Assembly: GCA_003290165.1 (NCBI GenBank)
Contig: QNQO01006214.1
Span: 62,001 to 126,000, forward strand
Length of the DNA: 64,000 nt
Reading direction: 5' to 3'
DNA from: Berberis thunbergii
Lineage: Eukaryota > Streptophyta > Magnoliopsida > Ranunculales > Berberidaceae
Program-made: the position numbers and the translations under genes
In this document: piece by piece, positions 1 through 11,651 of the stretch
Numbering within the stretch: the stretch's first letter is position 1
How the letters are laid out: the number at the start of each line of letters is the position of its first letter
The notes under the pieces: generated by a model
Seen by the model: the letters and a program-made list of their open reading frames with translations, nothing else
Told to the model about the DNA's origin: nothing
The model's database searches: none

Positions 1-76
1 CCAATCTAAAACAACCCAGGAAAAGTGTCAAGAATGATGATACCTTTATGGAATGGGCTGAGCTAGCAGTATTGCA

Positions 77-470
77 GGGCCATGGTCCATAGCAGGAGAC
101 TTTAACTGTGTAGCCAATACAACTGAAAAAGTAGGGGGTGCCCCTGCTAGTCTGCAAGATCTAGAAGAACTGAAATAATGTTTTCAATCTTGTGATGTGC
201 AAGATATCCGGAGTAAAGGTGATTTTTTCACTTGGGGGTCCAGTAGACATGCCTCAAATACTAGAATTCTGGCAAACTTGGTAAATGGCTTGTCAACAAG
301 GAGTGGCTAGATAGATTCCCTCATGCTGAAGTTGAATTCATTGAATCTGGATTATCAAATCATAGTAGCTCCATTTTGAGCTGGTTCGTTTTAATAATTG
401 TCCTAGGTCATTCAAAATTTTCAATGCTTAGTGTTCAGAACCAGATTTTAAAGATATCATAAGGAGATAT
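77..470 (+). pseudogene. LINE (non-LTR retrotransposon) endonuclease fragment
   Basis: Translation from 77 gives a segment with the plant L1-type endonuclease hallmark GDFN followed by an EK.GG block, then FFTWGSS. After a frameshift near 290 it continues with WLDRFPHAEVEF and SGLSNHSS. The order matches the apurinic-like endonuclease domain of plant LINE ORF2, which nicks target DNA. A stop codon (TAA near 176) and the frameshift make it non-functional. No reverse transcriptase follows, so this is a short relic. The family call rests on motif order alone. Confidence 0.7.
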
Positions 471-743
471 GGCGGTGTAGTTATAGGCACCCCCTTTTAT
501 GTAGTGGAAAGCAAGCTAAAGGAGTTAAAAAAACAAGCTAAAGACATTGAGTCAGTCAAATTTTCTAACATTGTTCCCAATGCAGACAACTGAAGAATGA
601 ATTGCATAGCATTTAATTATTCCAATTCTTATCTTTAAAATTATATTGCTCAATTATTGCAGGTAGGGCGTGTTTTGTAGTCAAAATACTGTATTATTTT
701 TGGTGTACTAAGGTTATATAGTATACCTTGGATAGCAAAGGAA
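471..743. other. No recognisable gene
   Basis: This is AT-rich sequence between the LINE relic and the transposase relic. I see no terminal repeat here, so the 5' end of the following CACTA element cannot be placed. Confidence 0.5.
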
Positions 744-2667
744 ATGACTTGGCACCTTCGAGCAGAATCCTCTTCCAGTGTCATCCGTCATCCTATGGAT
801 TCGTCTGCATGGAAATCTGCTAATAGGAAGTGGCCGGATTTTGCAACGGAAGGACGTAATGTTCGCCTTGCAATATCAATCGATGGTTTTAATCCACATG
901 GCACTCTTAGTAGCACCCATAGTTGTTGGCCGGTAACTGTGGTGCCTTATAATTTGCCACCTTCTTTGTGCATGAAAAAGAGGTTTGCCATGATGTCGAT
1001 ATTGATACCAGGGCCAAAGGCACCAAGCAAGGACATTGATGTATACTTAGAACCATTGATAGATGAACTGAAGCTTTTGTGGTTTGAGGGGATAATAACT
1101 TATGACTCGTTCACCAAAACCAATTTCACTTTGAAAGCTATGTTGATGTGGGGGATTCATGATTTTCCCGCATATGGGACTTTATCAGGTTGCGTAACAC
1201 ATGGTTACTTTGCTTGTCCAGTTTGTGGTGAAGAAACTGAATCTGAACGTCTTGAGAGTAGTAAAAAGTTATGCTATCGGGGACATCGTAGATTTCTTCC
1301 CCAAAGTCACAGGTTTAGAAGGGATAAACGCAATTTTAATGGAAAGGTTGAAGATCGTCTAGCTCCACAACGTTTATCCGGTGTAGATATTGAGCAGAAA
1401 GTGACTAACATCAAGATGAAAATTAGTAAAGGAAAGTTTCCCGTGAATAGAAAACGCAAAAGGAATGATGATGGTGGTAATGAGGTTGAAAATACCTCGA
1501 GTGCTTGGTATAGAAGGTCGGCACTTTTTATGATCATTTTTCTCCTAATAGGTTGATGAAGAAGTACAAGGAGTATGCACGCAATAAAAGGTACATTGAA
1601 GGAAGCATTGCACAAGCATACCTCGTAGAGGAATCTAGTATCTATTGCAAGGAATACTTGCCAAATCCAACTAATGGAAAGCGAAAATCCACCGCTGAAG
1701 ACTTTCTAGATGAAAATATTGAGTGTGTTGATGAGGGTCCTTTGGGAGAAGGGAAGGATTTCAAGTTAACCCAAATACAATTCGTTCAAGTACGTAAATG
1801 GGTTTTGGATCGCTACCATCAGGTATATGAGTGGAAAAGGTAAGATAATTATTTTTATATAAAAAATAAAAGTTTAGTTATTCACTTTCTAGATGCACTT
1901 TTTATAATGATGCTCTTGCAAATAATGTAGGAGGTATGAATCTTATTTGGAGTTTGGGTGTAGCCGGAAAGGAAGTACATTGAAGGATACAATTCAATTT
2001 GTACCATGGTTATGTGAAGAGGTCATATTTTGACAGAATACTATTTTTTTATATGTATGTCGTATATGTTTGAATACTTAATTTTTTTTTTTTTTTTTGC
2101 ATCTTATAGTTATTAAAGGCCAATGAAACCAATTCGACGCTTTGGCGGCTAGCAAATGGGCCACTGTACAAGGCACAATCATACACAAAGTATCGTGTCA
2201 ATGGGTTTGTTTTTTCGACAAGTGAGTATGATTGCAGACGAGTGACTCAAAATAGTGGTGTCTCTATGAAGGCTATTACTAAATGCAGGGCTAGTTGGAG
2301 AGATAAAAACTACAAGGAAGCAGTGTTGACATACTATGGAATTATTAGAGAAATAATCGAATTGGATTATGTATCTTTCAAGCAAGTTGTATTTTATTGT
2401 GATTGGGTAAAACAAGACGATGGATGGAAGGTCGACCCTAACTCATATTTGGTGATGGTAAATTTGGATAAGCTTGAGAGCAAAACTAAAATGGGTGATC
2501 AACCTTTCATTCTGGCCTCTGAAGCCATACAAGTGTTCTACTCGAAGGATATAAAAGATGATAAATGGCATGTCGTTTTACATACACCGAAGAGATTGAC
2601 TAAGAGTGTTGATGAAGTGGAGGTCCCTTCCGTTTATCAATCTATTCTTGATGATAATGAAATTTGA
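744..2667 (+). pseudogene. TNP2-like CACTA transposase, internally deleted
   Basis: The first part (744-1556) matches the Transposase_21/TNP2 core, with MTWHLRAE, NVRLAISIDGFNP, STHSCWPVTVVPYNLPP, a DVYLEPL segment, MLMWGIHDFPAYG and CPVCGEET, ending in GHRRFLP. The next block (1553-1843) resumes far downstream in the family at KKYKEYARNKRYIEGSIAQAY, so roughly 300 residues of transposase core are missing. After an intron-like gap, about 2110-2667 encodes a DUF4216-type C-terminal domain ending DDNEI. The N-terminus is also missing. TNP2 proteins bind and cut the element ends. This copy cannot be functional. Confidence 0.85.
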
Positions 2668-4870
2668 AGAATCTAGTCAGGGGTTTATAAGTTAAACTTA
2701 GATGATGAACATATACAAACTGATATTGTAGAAATCAGACCTTCTTATGTTTATTCCTCTTGCAATTGAAGTCATGGTTTTTGATCATTTGTATTTGTTT
2801 TTTATATTGGAGATCCATTCTTTAAAGTGTTACTATTAGAATTATGACTAGTGGTATTGGATCATTTGTTGAATATTTTGTCAAGGAAACTGAGTCATTT
2901 CATGCCAAGGTGAGTGTTTTATTTTATTTTTATGAAATTCAAATACCTTTGTATCTTCTTAATGTATTTGTTGTGGCTGTGAAAATTCTATATAGTTGTG
3001 TACCATTAGTGGGTTGAAGTTGGTAATAATGGAAGACATGAATCAGTTAGGAGATAGAGCTTTCAAGTTCGGTATAACTTATAACAGGACATGGTTTTGT
3101 ATGCAGGATTGGGCAAAAGAAGCTAAAGGAGGTTTCAACCAGTCAAAGATAACAACCCATTGTAAACATCGGTGAGTTGTTTATAAGTTGTTTTGTAGTC
3201 CCTTGTTTATTAAAACTAAACACATTCATGTCATGTCCTAAAAGTTCTAGCTTCTTCTTCTTCACACACTGAAATCACATAACATCAAGCAAGACTATCA
3301 AATAGATTGCTAACACACAGTTGAGATCAAGATGGAAGCTTCTTTCTAATGAAGTATTAGTTGACAGACACCCTCATACCACCCTTACTATATTGAATAG
3401 AGCCTTGTGCATTAAATTTTTTTAACAATAGTGAATCGCACCATTAGACTTGAGGGTAAATGTACTTGGTTACCAGCCATTCACCCTGTCTTTTTATACA
3501 GCAGTACATGAATCTCTAAAACAATATTTAAGTAACCACTTTAGTAAAACGTTTTTAGTACCCATAAAAAAAGATAGTAGTGACAGTCCTTTATGGGAAA
3601 ATGAAACTGCGTTGAAATCTAGCGTTCCAGTTAAACAGGAAAACCCTATCACACCAGCTGACCCTGTGGCGACATAAGGTCTTACAAGTCTGTCATCTGG
3701 CTAATGGTTTTGGCATATGTTGAATATGTTGTGGAAGATTATTTTTTCTCTGACCTTTTTACAATAGCAGAGACCAAAGCAGGTACATGAGTTTAGGATT
3801 TTGGTTTTCTTGATCTTGCTTCTGCTGAAAACAGTGAGCAGGAAAATAACCTTAATTGAGTTGATTAATGTGTTTTTTATTTGACTAATCTACAGAAAGA
3901 ACTTTGGATAATTTTCAGTTTTAGCCCATACGGTCTGTTAGTCAGAATATGACAATTAACATTGTCAAATGAAGTTTTTGTGAAAACATTGGCATTTTGG
4001 TAACAAAACATGGAGGGCCGTGATACATGCTTATTTACTGAGAAATTGCATTCTCATCCTGCATCTTTTTTTTTTATTATTTTATTTTTATTTTTTATAA
4101 TTTATGGTGCAATGCTATTTCTTCTCCTCTGTCTCACATGAACTGTGTTCTTTTTAGCTTTACATATAGGTTGACAAGTAGATTTGATTGGATTCTTTTT
4201 CACATAAGAAGCAAGTAAAGTTGGCATCATTTGAAGTGCAGGATCTGGTGTCTAATTGTCTTAACGATTTTGTATGATTGATTTACTAGAGTTTGTTGGT
4301 TTTGTGAAAATGATATTGAAATGGGGTGTGTGTCATTTGTGCCATTATGTTGTGTATTTCCTCAAGTTAGAATATGTTAATTGCAGCTCAGGTTTTAAAA
4401 TTTATTCGTTAATTATATAAACCTAAATTGCGTGTTTGATTTACAAATTTGCCTTAGAGAACTATTTAGCTCATGGAACAGGCTCTGATGTGATTGTGAA
4501 ATGATAAGATGGTAACTAAACACCCAATTGATTTGAATAACAACTTGGTCATTGTTCTCACAAGTCAGAACATGATATGTTTTTTTTTGAAAACTTGTTC
4601 TCCACATAAAGGATCACTAGCCTAAAAGAAACCCTAAAAGCAGAGAGAGGGCCATTCATTAGTCATTACCAGTCGTCAAATACAAGTTGCTTCCAGACAA
4701 TGCATGGAATTCTGTACTCTGTTATATTTTGCTTCCAGACAATGCATTTATGAGAAAATACTCTGTGATCTGTATGGAATTCTGTACTCTGTTATATCAG
4801 TGTATAAGTGCATTGTTTTGATGCCTTCGTCTTAATTTTTTTGCAGGAACGTGTTTAATTCTCTTGATAT
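2668..4870 (+). other. Spacer between the two CACTA gene relics
   Basis: AT-rich sequence inside the CACTA element. I see no coding signature I would defend; a 75-codon open frame at 3450-3677 has no recognised motif. A short imperfect direct duplication lies at about 4689-4797, where both copies contain TGGAATTCTGTACTCTGTTATAT. Confidence 0.5.
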
Positions 4871-6625
4871 ATGTTTGGAGCATCTGGATCATCTTCTATC
4901 CAACGAACCCATATCGAATTGAACGAGCATGGCCAAGCTGTGGGGAATGAGGCTGGAAAATTGAAAAGTAAAGTTGGTAGACTTGTTCGGACCCACATTC
5001 CAATTACTTACACAAATTGGAAAAGGGTGCCCAAAAATTACATGGAAGACATTTGGACTGATCTAAGGGTAGAGTTGTCATTTATTATTGCAGTTTATTA
5101 ATTTGATCATGAATAACATGTTACTAACATTGGAATCTCTACCAGAAAGAATATGATCTGCCAGATTACTATAAGAAAAAGTGTGAGCGCGGAATGGCAG
5201 CAGCATTTAGGCGATTTAAGTCAACTTTACGTAAAAATTTCTATGATCTTTTTCTCACGGATAAGGAAAGAGAGGCTAATGGACCTACAGATATTAGGCT
5301 GGAGCATTGGAAAGGATTTATCAAGAATGAGTCTACTATAGCTGCCAAAGAGAAAAGAAAGCAAAACATGAAAAGTAGATAAAAAATTCAAGGTACCCAC
5401 AACAGTGGCCGTTTTGGTTATGCTAGGGTAGAATACAAAATGGTATGTACTTTTGTTTATACCTTTAAGCTAAAATATGTTTAAAATGTGATTTAAAAGG
5501 TTGACATATTACCTTTGAATTTGCAGAAAATGAAATGGACAAATCCAAAGCCAATCACACGGACAGATGTGTGGATTGAAGCTCACACAAAAAAGATGGG
5601 ACTGTCCCAGAAGATGTTGGTCCAATTATGGTGAGTTTGTGAGTTATTGTTCTTGCCTTAAGGACATCTCAAGGCACATATATGCTTAACGCGTTTATTA
5701 AAATATTCGTTCTATTTGTTGGTTGTCTAATCTTCAGGAGGTAAATATGAGACATGACTCATATTTTTACAATTTATGGTTTTGAGATTATTTACAATGA
5801 TATGTGATACTATTGTCTTATTTGGGAAACAATATTTAATCTGAGATTTATGGAAATATAGGAACAAGTAAAGAAAATTCAGTTGGACCAGGGAGAGAAC
5901 ACCAGTTATTCATTGGAAGATGATCCTTTAGGGAAGGTGTTTGGTAAAGATTCTAGGGGGCATGTTCGTGGTGTTGGATCTAGTGTGTCAAGAACACAAA
6001 TCGAATCTTCACTTCCTGCATTAATGAAGCTTCAGTTGATTCAGAATGAAAATAATGGTCTTGCATCTCGAATGACGTCCATGGAATCACATATGGTGAC
6101 TATGACCACACAGATGCAACAAATGATGGTATGACTATGTTGCATACAGTTTTTATTTTATTTTTTTATTGTAAATAATAAGTCTGGAAGATTGATTGTT
6201 TTATAAGTAAGTTTCATGGCATTCATAAATTTGTACTTGTATGTTGATAATTTTGTGTATTGTAGGCCTTACTGAATGGACACATGGGGATGACCCCACC
6301 TGTGATTAAAGGAAATGCAACATGCGATATTGCCTCTACATCGAACTCCAATACTAATATACGACCTAGGAATGCTGAAATTTTTTGTGAATTACTAAGT
6401 ATGGAATATGAAGTAGTAGCAGAAGGGAGGGTGGTCATAGATGAGACTCGTGGAGTTTGTCATGGTCGGAAAGTTGAAGAGCTAGAAGAGAAGGTTTTGG
6501 TTGATTCTATTATTAATAATAATGTTGCTTTGTACTTGGGAAGACAAGGAGGTGCAACATGTTTGGGAGATATAGGAAAGGTTGGATATGTAGTGTGGTT
6601 GAAGGCACTAATCAAATATGCATAG
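4871..6625 (+). pseudogene. Transposase_24 (Ptta/En/Spm)-type CACTA accessory protein
   Basis: Exon-like pieces follow one another with plausible GT-AG borders: 4871-5068, about 5147-5441, 5527-5631, 5862-6131 and 6267-6625. Recognisable segments are RTHIPITYTNWKRVP, DIWTDLR, CERGMAAAFRRFKSTLRK, LEHWKGFI, TRTDVWIEAHTKK, then a coiled SQIESSL/SRMTSMESHM-type stretch and a terminal VAEGRVV..CHGRKVEE block. This is the layout of the CACTA protein family that includes the DNA-binding partner of TNP2. A TAA interrupts the second exon near 5380. The last exon reads to TAG at 6625. It is a relic, and its exact splice sites are inferred. Confidence 0.7.
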
Positions 6626-8831
6626 GTAAGTACTTGTTTCAATTTTCTCACATATAAATTCAGCTCTAGTATATGGTTTTAACTTTTACCATTTGTCTGT
6701 TGAAAGTTGCAGGTTATGAATTGTAACTCTTCTGTCTGGAAGTACTGAGCAGAGTCAAACTGAACTTTTGAGTCCATTCCAGGATTAGTTTTATTTGGAA
6801 CTTCCAAGACGAAAACACAAAGAGAGAATACCATTTAAAGGAGCTGAATGGATTTTCGAATAGAACAACTTCTAGGTATGGCATATTCTAAACCTTTTAT
6901 GTATTGTAGTTTATGCATGCAACATCATAACTTGTCAGGATACCATTTAAAGGAGCTGAATGGATGTTCAAATAGAACAAGTTCTAGCTCCCAAGCATAT
7001 AAACAGAATGAGATTGTTCGGCTGATAGAATAATGTTTTTCGTATTGAAAAGGTGTCATTGCAGTGCTTTAATTAACGTACATCGATGTCATCTATGGTG
7101 CTCAGCAGTTCTTTAGCTAGATTTGTCTAAAATGAGACTGTCGAGAGTATTTACTCTATTTAATATCAAGAGGACAAATTAGCCTCTAACCCCAACCTCA
7201 ATTTGGCATCCTTTTCTCTTCTGGGTAGAACCTATAAGTAGAAATAAACTTTGCAGTTGCACTCTATTTCATAGGTTTATATAAAATAGAGTATTTACTC
7301 TATTTTATATATATTTTATAGGTTTATATAAGTGAATGGAGAAAAGTCGCAGTGAATGATGAATTCAGATTAGTTTTGTAATCAGGCGGAAATGAATGGC
7401 TGAATTAAGGTTGAGTAGCAGTTCATTTGCTTTTGTTTATGAGTTTCTTTCAGATCAACGTTATTTACTTCTTTTTTAGTAGGCTTGAGTGCTTGACAAT
7501 CTGTCAATGACGCTTCTGGTTGTACAGGCAGTTTTAAGTACATAGAGGCTTTGAAGCAAGATAAGAAGAACATATCAAACCTGTTGGTTTTGGATTCTTC
7601 TTTGCTCAGTCTTTCTGCTACCTGTTAGTCTAGTCTTCCTGCGAGGTCAGACTCTTTCAATTAATTCAAGCGATTAAGTCTTGAACAAAACTTGGGACAT
7701 GGTTTTCTTTACCCACAGGGAGGCAAAGATGCATGACTTTATCAAAAATTTTATCCACCAAACTTATAATAAGATTTAAATATTGAATTTGAGGCAAAGA
7801 TGCATGACTTTATCAAAAATTTCTTGAAAATTTAAAACACACACACACACATATATATATTTATCATTAGCAAGCTAGTCCATCTTAATGTCTGACTTTT
7901 ATTTTGGATAGCCGGAAAGTTAATCCTAAGAAGTTTCAGGCGATGTTGCTGCCAAAACTTCTTGTGCCCTGTGTAGTAAGCTAAATCACAGTTAACACAG
8001 AGGTGGTGGAAGGATATTGATCGCGTTAGTAAACTCCATTCACTTATATAAAATGTTGGGATCAGTAATTTACTATTTAGTTGAAGGTTAAAACCTCACT
8101 TTATTTTCTGATATTCTTGTCAAAACTTTATGATTTCAAGAAGGATGATATTAGTCTAGTCTGCATTTGTGCACTCTATTTCATATTTAGCATTTTGATT
8201 GAGCTTTATTTTACTTTATTTGCAGGGAATAATGCACAAGGACCTAGGAGTTCAGAGTATGCAATGGAGAATGATCAATATGAGTCTGTCAGAGCATTTC
8301 ACTAACACTGCATGAACAGCTTTGGATTGTCTGGATGTTGATGACCAGACCCTTTTGATTTTGTTATTACAATTGTTTAGGGAATAAAGATATGGAATGA
8401 CTACATCTCTGCCAAAGCATTTTAGTAAAACTGTACCTGGAACTATTGATTAGTACTCTTGACTAATGTCGTTCTTGAATCTTTTTGTTGTTTGAATGTC
8501 AAAGTTCACTAGTGTCGTGATTAGATAGTAGCCTTTTATAGTCATCCTGTGGCAAATTTACATCCATGCAAAGTTGATAGGTGTTCTGATTTTTTGTGTT
8601 TAACCATAAACTTTCTGCCAGATACCATTTATACAAATACATCATTTCATTTATACAAATACATCATTTCATTTCCTCCGTTGAATTCTATCAAGATTAT
8701 GTTACAAATACATCAGTCTAAAAAGCTATGTTACAAATACGAGGGTATGTATCTTTTTGTGGAACTAGGACACAATTGAGTAGACAACCCCCTAAAACCT
8801 ATGTAATAATGACAATATATTTATACAAAAA
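6626..8831 (+). other. Non-coding 3' part of the CACTA element with small duplications
   Basis: I see no convincing coding sequence. A segment containing ATACCATTTAAAGGAGCTGA occurs twice, at about 6829 and 6940. A 32-bp string starting GAGGCAAAGATGCATGACTT occurs at 7720 and again at 7794. A CA/TA microsatellite lies at 7837-7860. TTTATACAAATACATCATTTCA is repeated head to tail at about 8628-8673. Confidence 0.5.
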
Positions 8832-9110
8832 AAAGTTGAATCATTTAGTAAAAATTAGTATCATTAGCCAAATGATACTAATTTTAAGTATGTGATTCTC
8901 TTTTACAATTAGTATCATCTTTGTTGAGATGCAAATTTGTAAAGTTGAATCATTTAGTAAAAATTAGTATCATTAGCCAAATGATACTAATTTTAAGTAT
9001 GTGATTCTCTTTTACAATTAGTATCATCTTTGTTGAGATGCAAATTTGTAAAGTTGGATCATTTAATAAAAAATAGTATCATTAGCCAAATGATACTAAT
9101 TTTAAATAGT
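8832..9110 (+). repeat. Tandem 109-bp subterminal repeats of the CACTA element
   Basis: Units start at 8832, 8941 and 9050, giving an exact 109-bp period; the third unit is partial. Each contains AATGATACTAATTTTAA and its near-inverse, plus GATTCTCTTTTACAATTAG. Arrays of short motifs next to the terminal repeat are where the CACTA DNA-binding protein docks in characterised elements. Binding here is inferred. Confidence 0.8.
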
Positions 9111-9550
9111 ATCACTTTCAACATGATTCTAAATTTAGGATCACCAAGAATAGTATCATTTGATAGGTGATTCTAATATTTTCAGCTACACTTCAAAACA
9201 GTTACAAAAACACTGTTTTGGTGTAGTGGAACCTAACACATTGAAAGGTAAAGACAAGTCAGGCCTCCTGTTGCATGTTTTTTATTAAAGTGTTAAGTTG
9301 GCAATCCTAAAGAATTTAATGAGAAGGAGATTCCCATCACTCACCCAGGCAGACCTAGGCCTAGTCGCAGAAAGGAAACTTTTAGCAGCCAGACTTTTGA
9401 TTCCTTATCTAGGAGTTGTGTAATCATAGTCTTAGTTTACACTGATAACTATGTTCCCTATTCTTGCAACTGTGCTTTTGTTTAAAGTGTTTTTTGTTTA
9501 CATTCAACGTTCACTCGTTAAAACAAAATACGGAAATAACAGAAAAGGCC

Positions 9551-9640
9551 AATGGCATGATAGCTCAACGGTTAGAGCTTGGCGGATGGTACCACTAGGT
9601 CATGAGTTCAAACCCAGCTTGCGACATTTTTAATGGGTTC
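9551..9640 (+). mobile_element. SINE-like tRNA-derived head with Pol III boxes
   Basis: TAGCTCAACGGTTAGAGC (9561-9578) fits an internal A box, and GAGTTCAAACCC (9604-9615) fits a B box about 40 bases downstream, the spacing of tRNA-derived SINE heads. The sequence between does not form a complete cloverleaf and no CCA-type acceptor stem is evident, so I call it a SINE head rather than a tRNA gene. The 3' end of the SINE is not clear. Confidence 0.5.
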
Positions 9641-10021
9641 TGAGATCCTATAAAACCATTCAAAATAATAGAAAAGAAACTCAAAGATAAAATCTAGCAT
9701 AAATATAACAATCATATCCAAACTGCTAAAAGGGACAACTATTCAAAAAAACCACTACCATGAAACCAGAAGTAGAAAGCCAATGTACTCTTGGAGTTAC
9801 TCAAGACAAGTTTAGTGATGAGTTACAGTTTTATTACACTGACTTCATCCATCTTCTCCCCATTTTCGATGGCATCTTGGACGTATTTTCAAAGAAACGA
9901 AAGTGGTTCCTCTAATGAATCGGATAAAGACTCAATAGACCTAAAAAAAACTCAAAATCGATCAAAACTGAAATTTCAAGAACATCAAGGAGCTTGTTGC
10001 TGAAGCTCATTTAGTAACACA

Positions 10022-10331
10022 CACTACACCAAATTGGCACTTTTGTAACAACTCTCAAAACGGTATCATTTTTGAGATGTTACAATTCACCAAACAATTT
10101 CAAGTCAAAACTAAATTTAGTCAAAAAAATGAAAAACAATAACACAAAAAAATGATACAATAAGTTTGATCACCATGAATAGTATCACTTTTATAACCAT
10201 ACTCTTCATGGTGATATAATTATTGTATCATTTTGTTTTGTATAAATGTGTAAAATTGTTAGGTGAATTGTTACACTTGAAAAGTGATATTGTTTTAGGG
10301 GTTGTTACAAAAATGCCAATTTGGTGTAGTG
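10022..10331. mobile_element. CACTA-type MITE, 310 bp, complete
   Basis: It begins CACTACACCAAATTGGCACT and ends with the inverse complement of the same sequence (AATTTGGCATTTTTG version: one or two mismatches). A 3-bp direct repeat ACA flanks it at 10019-10021 and 10332-10334, the target-site size expected for CACTA elements. It encodes nothing. The termini share CACTACACCAAA and a GTAAC end with the broken CACTA element that stops at 9228, so that family or a relative could have mobilised it. Confidence 0.9.
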
Positions 10332-11651
10332 ACAGATGGAAAGACTGACCGATAGCACTTGTTGCTGAGCAGAACCGATGCTAGAAATGGCGTCTAGGAG
10401 CTTTTTCGGACGAGAAATGAGAGAAGCCTGTTCATCACTCGACCAAGATGAGATGAAAGAATGGAATTGGAATCAATAAAAAAAAATGGAGTCGGTTTGA
10501 TCTTTCCGTTTCTAGCATTTACTTTGTTAATCAAACTACTTTTTTTTTTGTTAAAGAATCAAACTACTTTGTTTTGATGTATAAACTTGCAATTCTGATT
10601 TAAAATACAAAATAATTGGGAAACTTGGGAAACAAATTTAGCAAAATCTTTGTCTGGAATAATTGTGATCGACCAAGCTATAACATTAGTTTGTTGAAAT
10701 TTGTAGTGTTCAAAACAATTACATTTGGTTAAATTGTAGGCAAAGAACTATTTTAATTAGAAGCAACAACATACACCAAAGCAAAGGAATGTGATTTCTC
10801 GTCCAAATTTCACAAAATATTTTTTTTCTTCAAGTTACTGAAATTTCTTTTTAAATTCTAAAAAATTCTTTCTTTCATTAGGTCAATCTCATTTTCCGTA
10901 GATTTAACCCGTTATAACATTAGTTTAGTATTATAATTTTGTTAAATAAGTTATTCTTATGCAATATGTAGTTTGTATGACATTATGACTCTGGTAAGAC
11001 TCTTTATATAGTATGTGGAAGTTTAAAATGCTTATTATATTAAAAAATTCAAAATTACAATTGAAATTTTTACGTTTTTTCTATACACTACAAAACATTT
11101 CTTAAAATCATCTTACCAAAATTACCTTGAAAAACAAAATCACAATCCTCTGCACCAAAGTTAAAGCGGTCTACTAGTTCTTATCCAAAATGGACTTTAT
11201 AGTTTATAATGCAAAAAAAAAAACCAAATATCACCTTAGACTATTTCATCCGACCACACTTATAAATAGATAATCATAACAAAGACACATTTTCTTGTTG
11301 AACACGCGATCTCTTAAATCTTGCGTGCTTACCGGCAATTTCCAACAAGTATCTCTGAATTTCTGCCAATATCATCTGGATATGTTGTTGGGATTCGACT
11401 AGTTGAAGGTTTTTAATAGAAATGGTGTTACAAAGCCCTTTGTTAATAACGGTTGTATTGATTGCAAAATTTTACAAGTACAATGAATAACTTCCTTCAC
11501 ATTGCTCTGAGAAACAGTAATGCTTACAACAAAGATACAAACATGTACAGGCGTAAATCTTTATTTAAAATCGCTCTCAATCCCCTGTTATTTTACAACA
11601 ACTTAGCCAATCAATAACAACGATACCACATTTTTTTTATCACTTGATAGG
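10332..11651. other. Intergenic sequence downstream of SULTR gene A
   Basis: AT-rich and without a supported gene. The right-hand part (from about 11282) probably holds the 3' untranslated region of the minus-strand sulfate transporter gene. I could not pick a poly(A) signal with confidence. Confidence 0.5.

Larger units (their letters stand above)
744..9228 (+). mobile_element. CACTA (En/Spm) element, 5' end not found, decayed
   Basis: Two gene relics typical of CACTA elements lie in the usual order on the + strand: a TNP2-like transposase (744-2667) and a Transposase_24-type protein (4871-6625). The 3' end is marked by tandem subterminal repeats (8832-9110) and the terminal sequence GTTTTGGTGTAGTG ending at 9228, which is a CACTACACCAAAAC terminal repeat read in reverse. 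No matching 5' terminus is visible upstream of 744, so the 5' end is lost or lies outside the window. The last three bases of the target duplication would be GAA at 9229-9231, but the partner copy is unknown. Confidence 0.8.

Noticed and set aside
3450..3677. 75-codon ORF in the first CACTA element
   Set aside because: No domain, no conserved CACTA motif, and flanked by AT-rich non-coding sequence.
8832..9110. CRISPR-like or regulatory tandem array
   Set aside because: Repeats are directly adjacent with no spacers and sit beside a CACTA terminus in a plant genome.
9551..9640. Functional tRNA gene
   Set aside because: A and B boxes are present but no full cloverleaf or acceptor stem can be drawn, so a SINE head is more likely.
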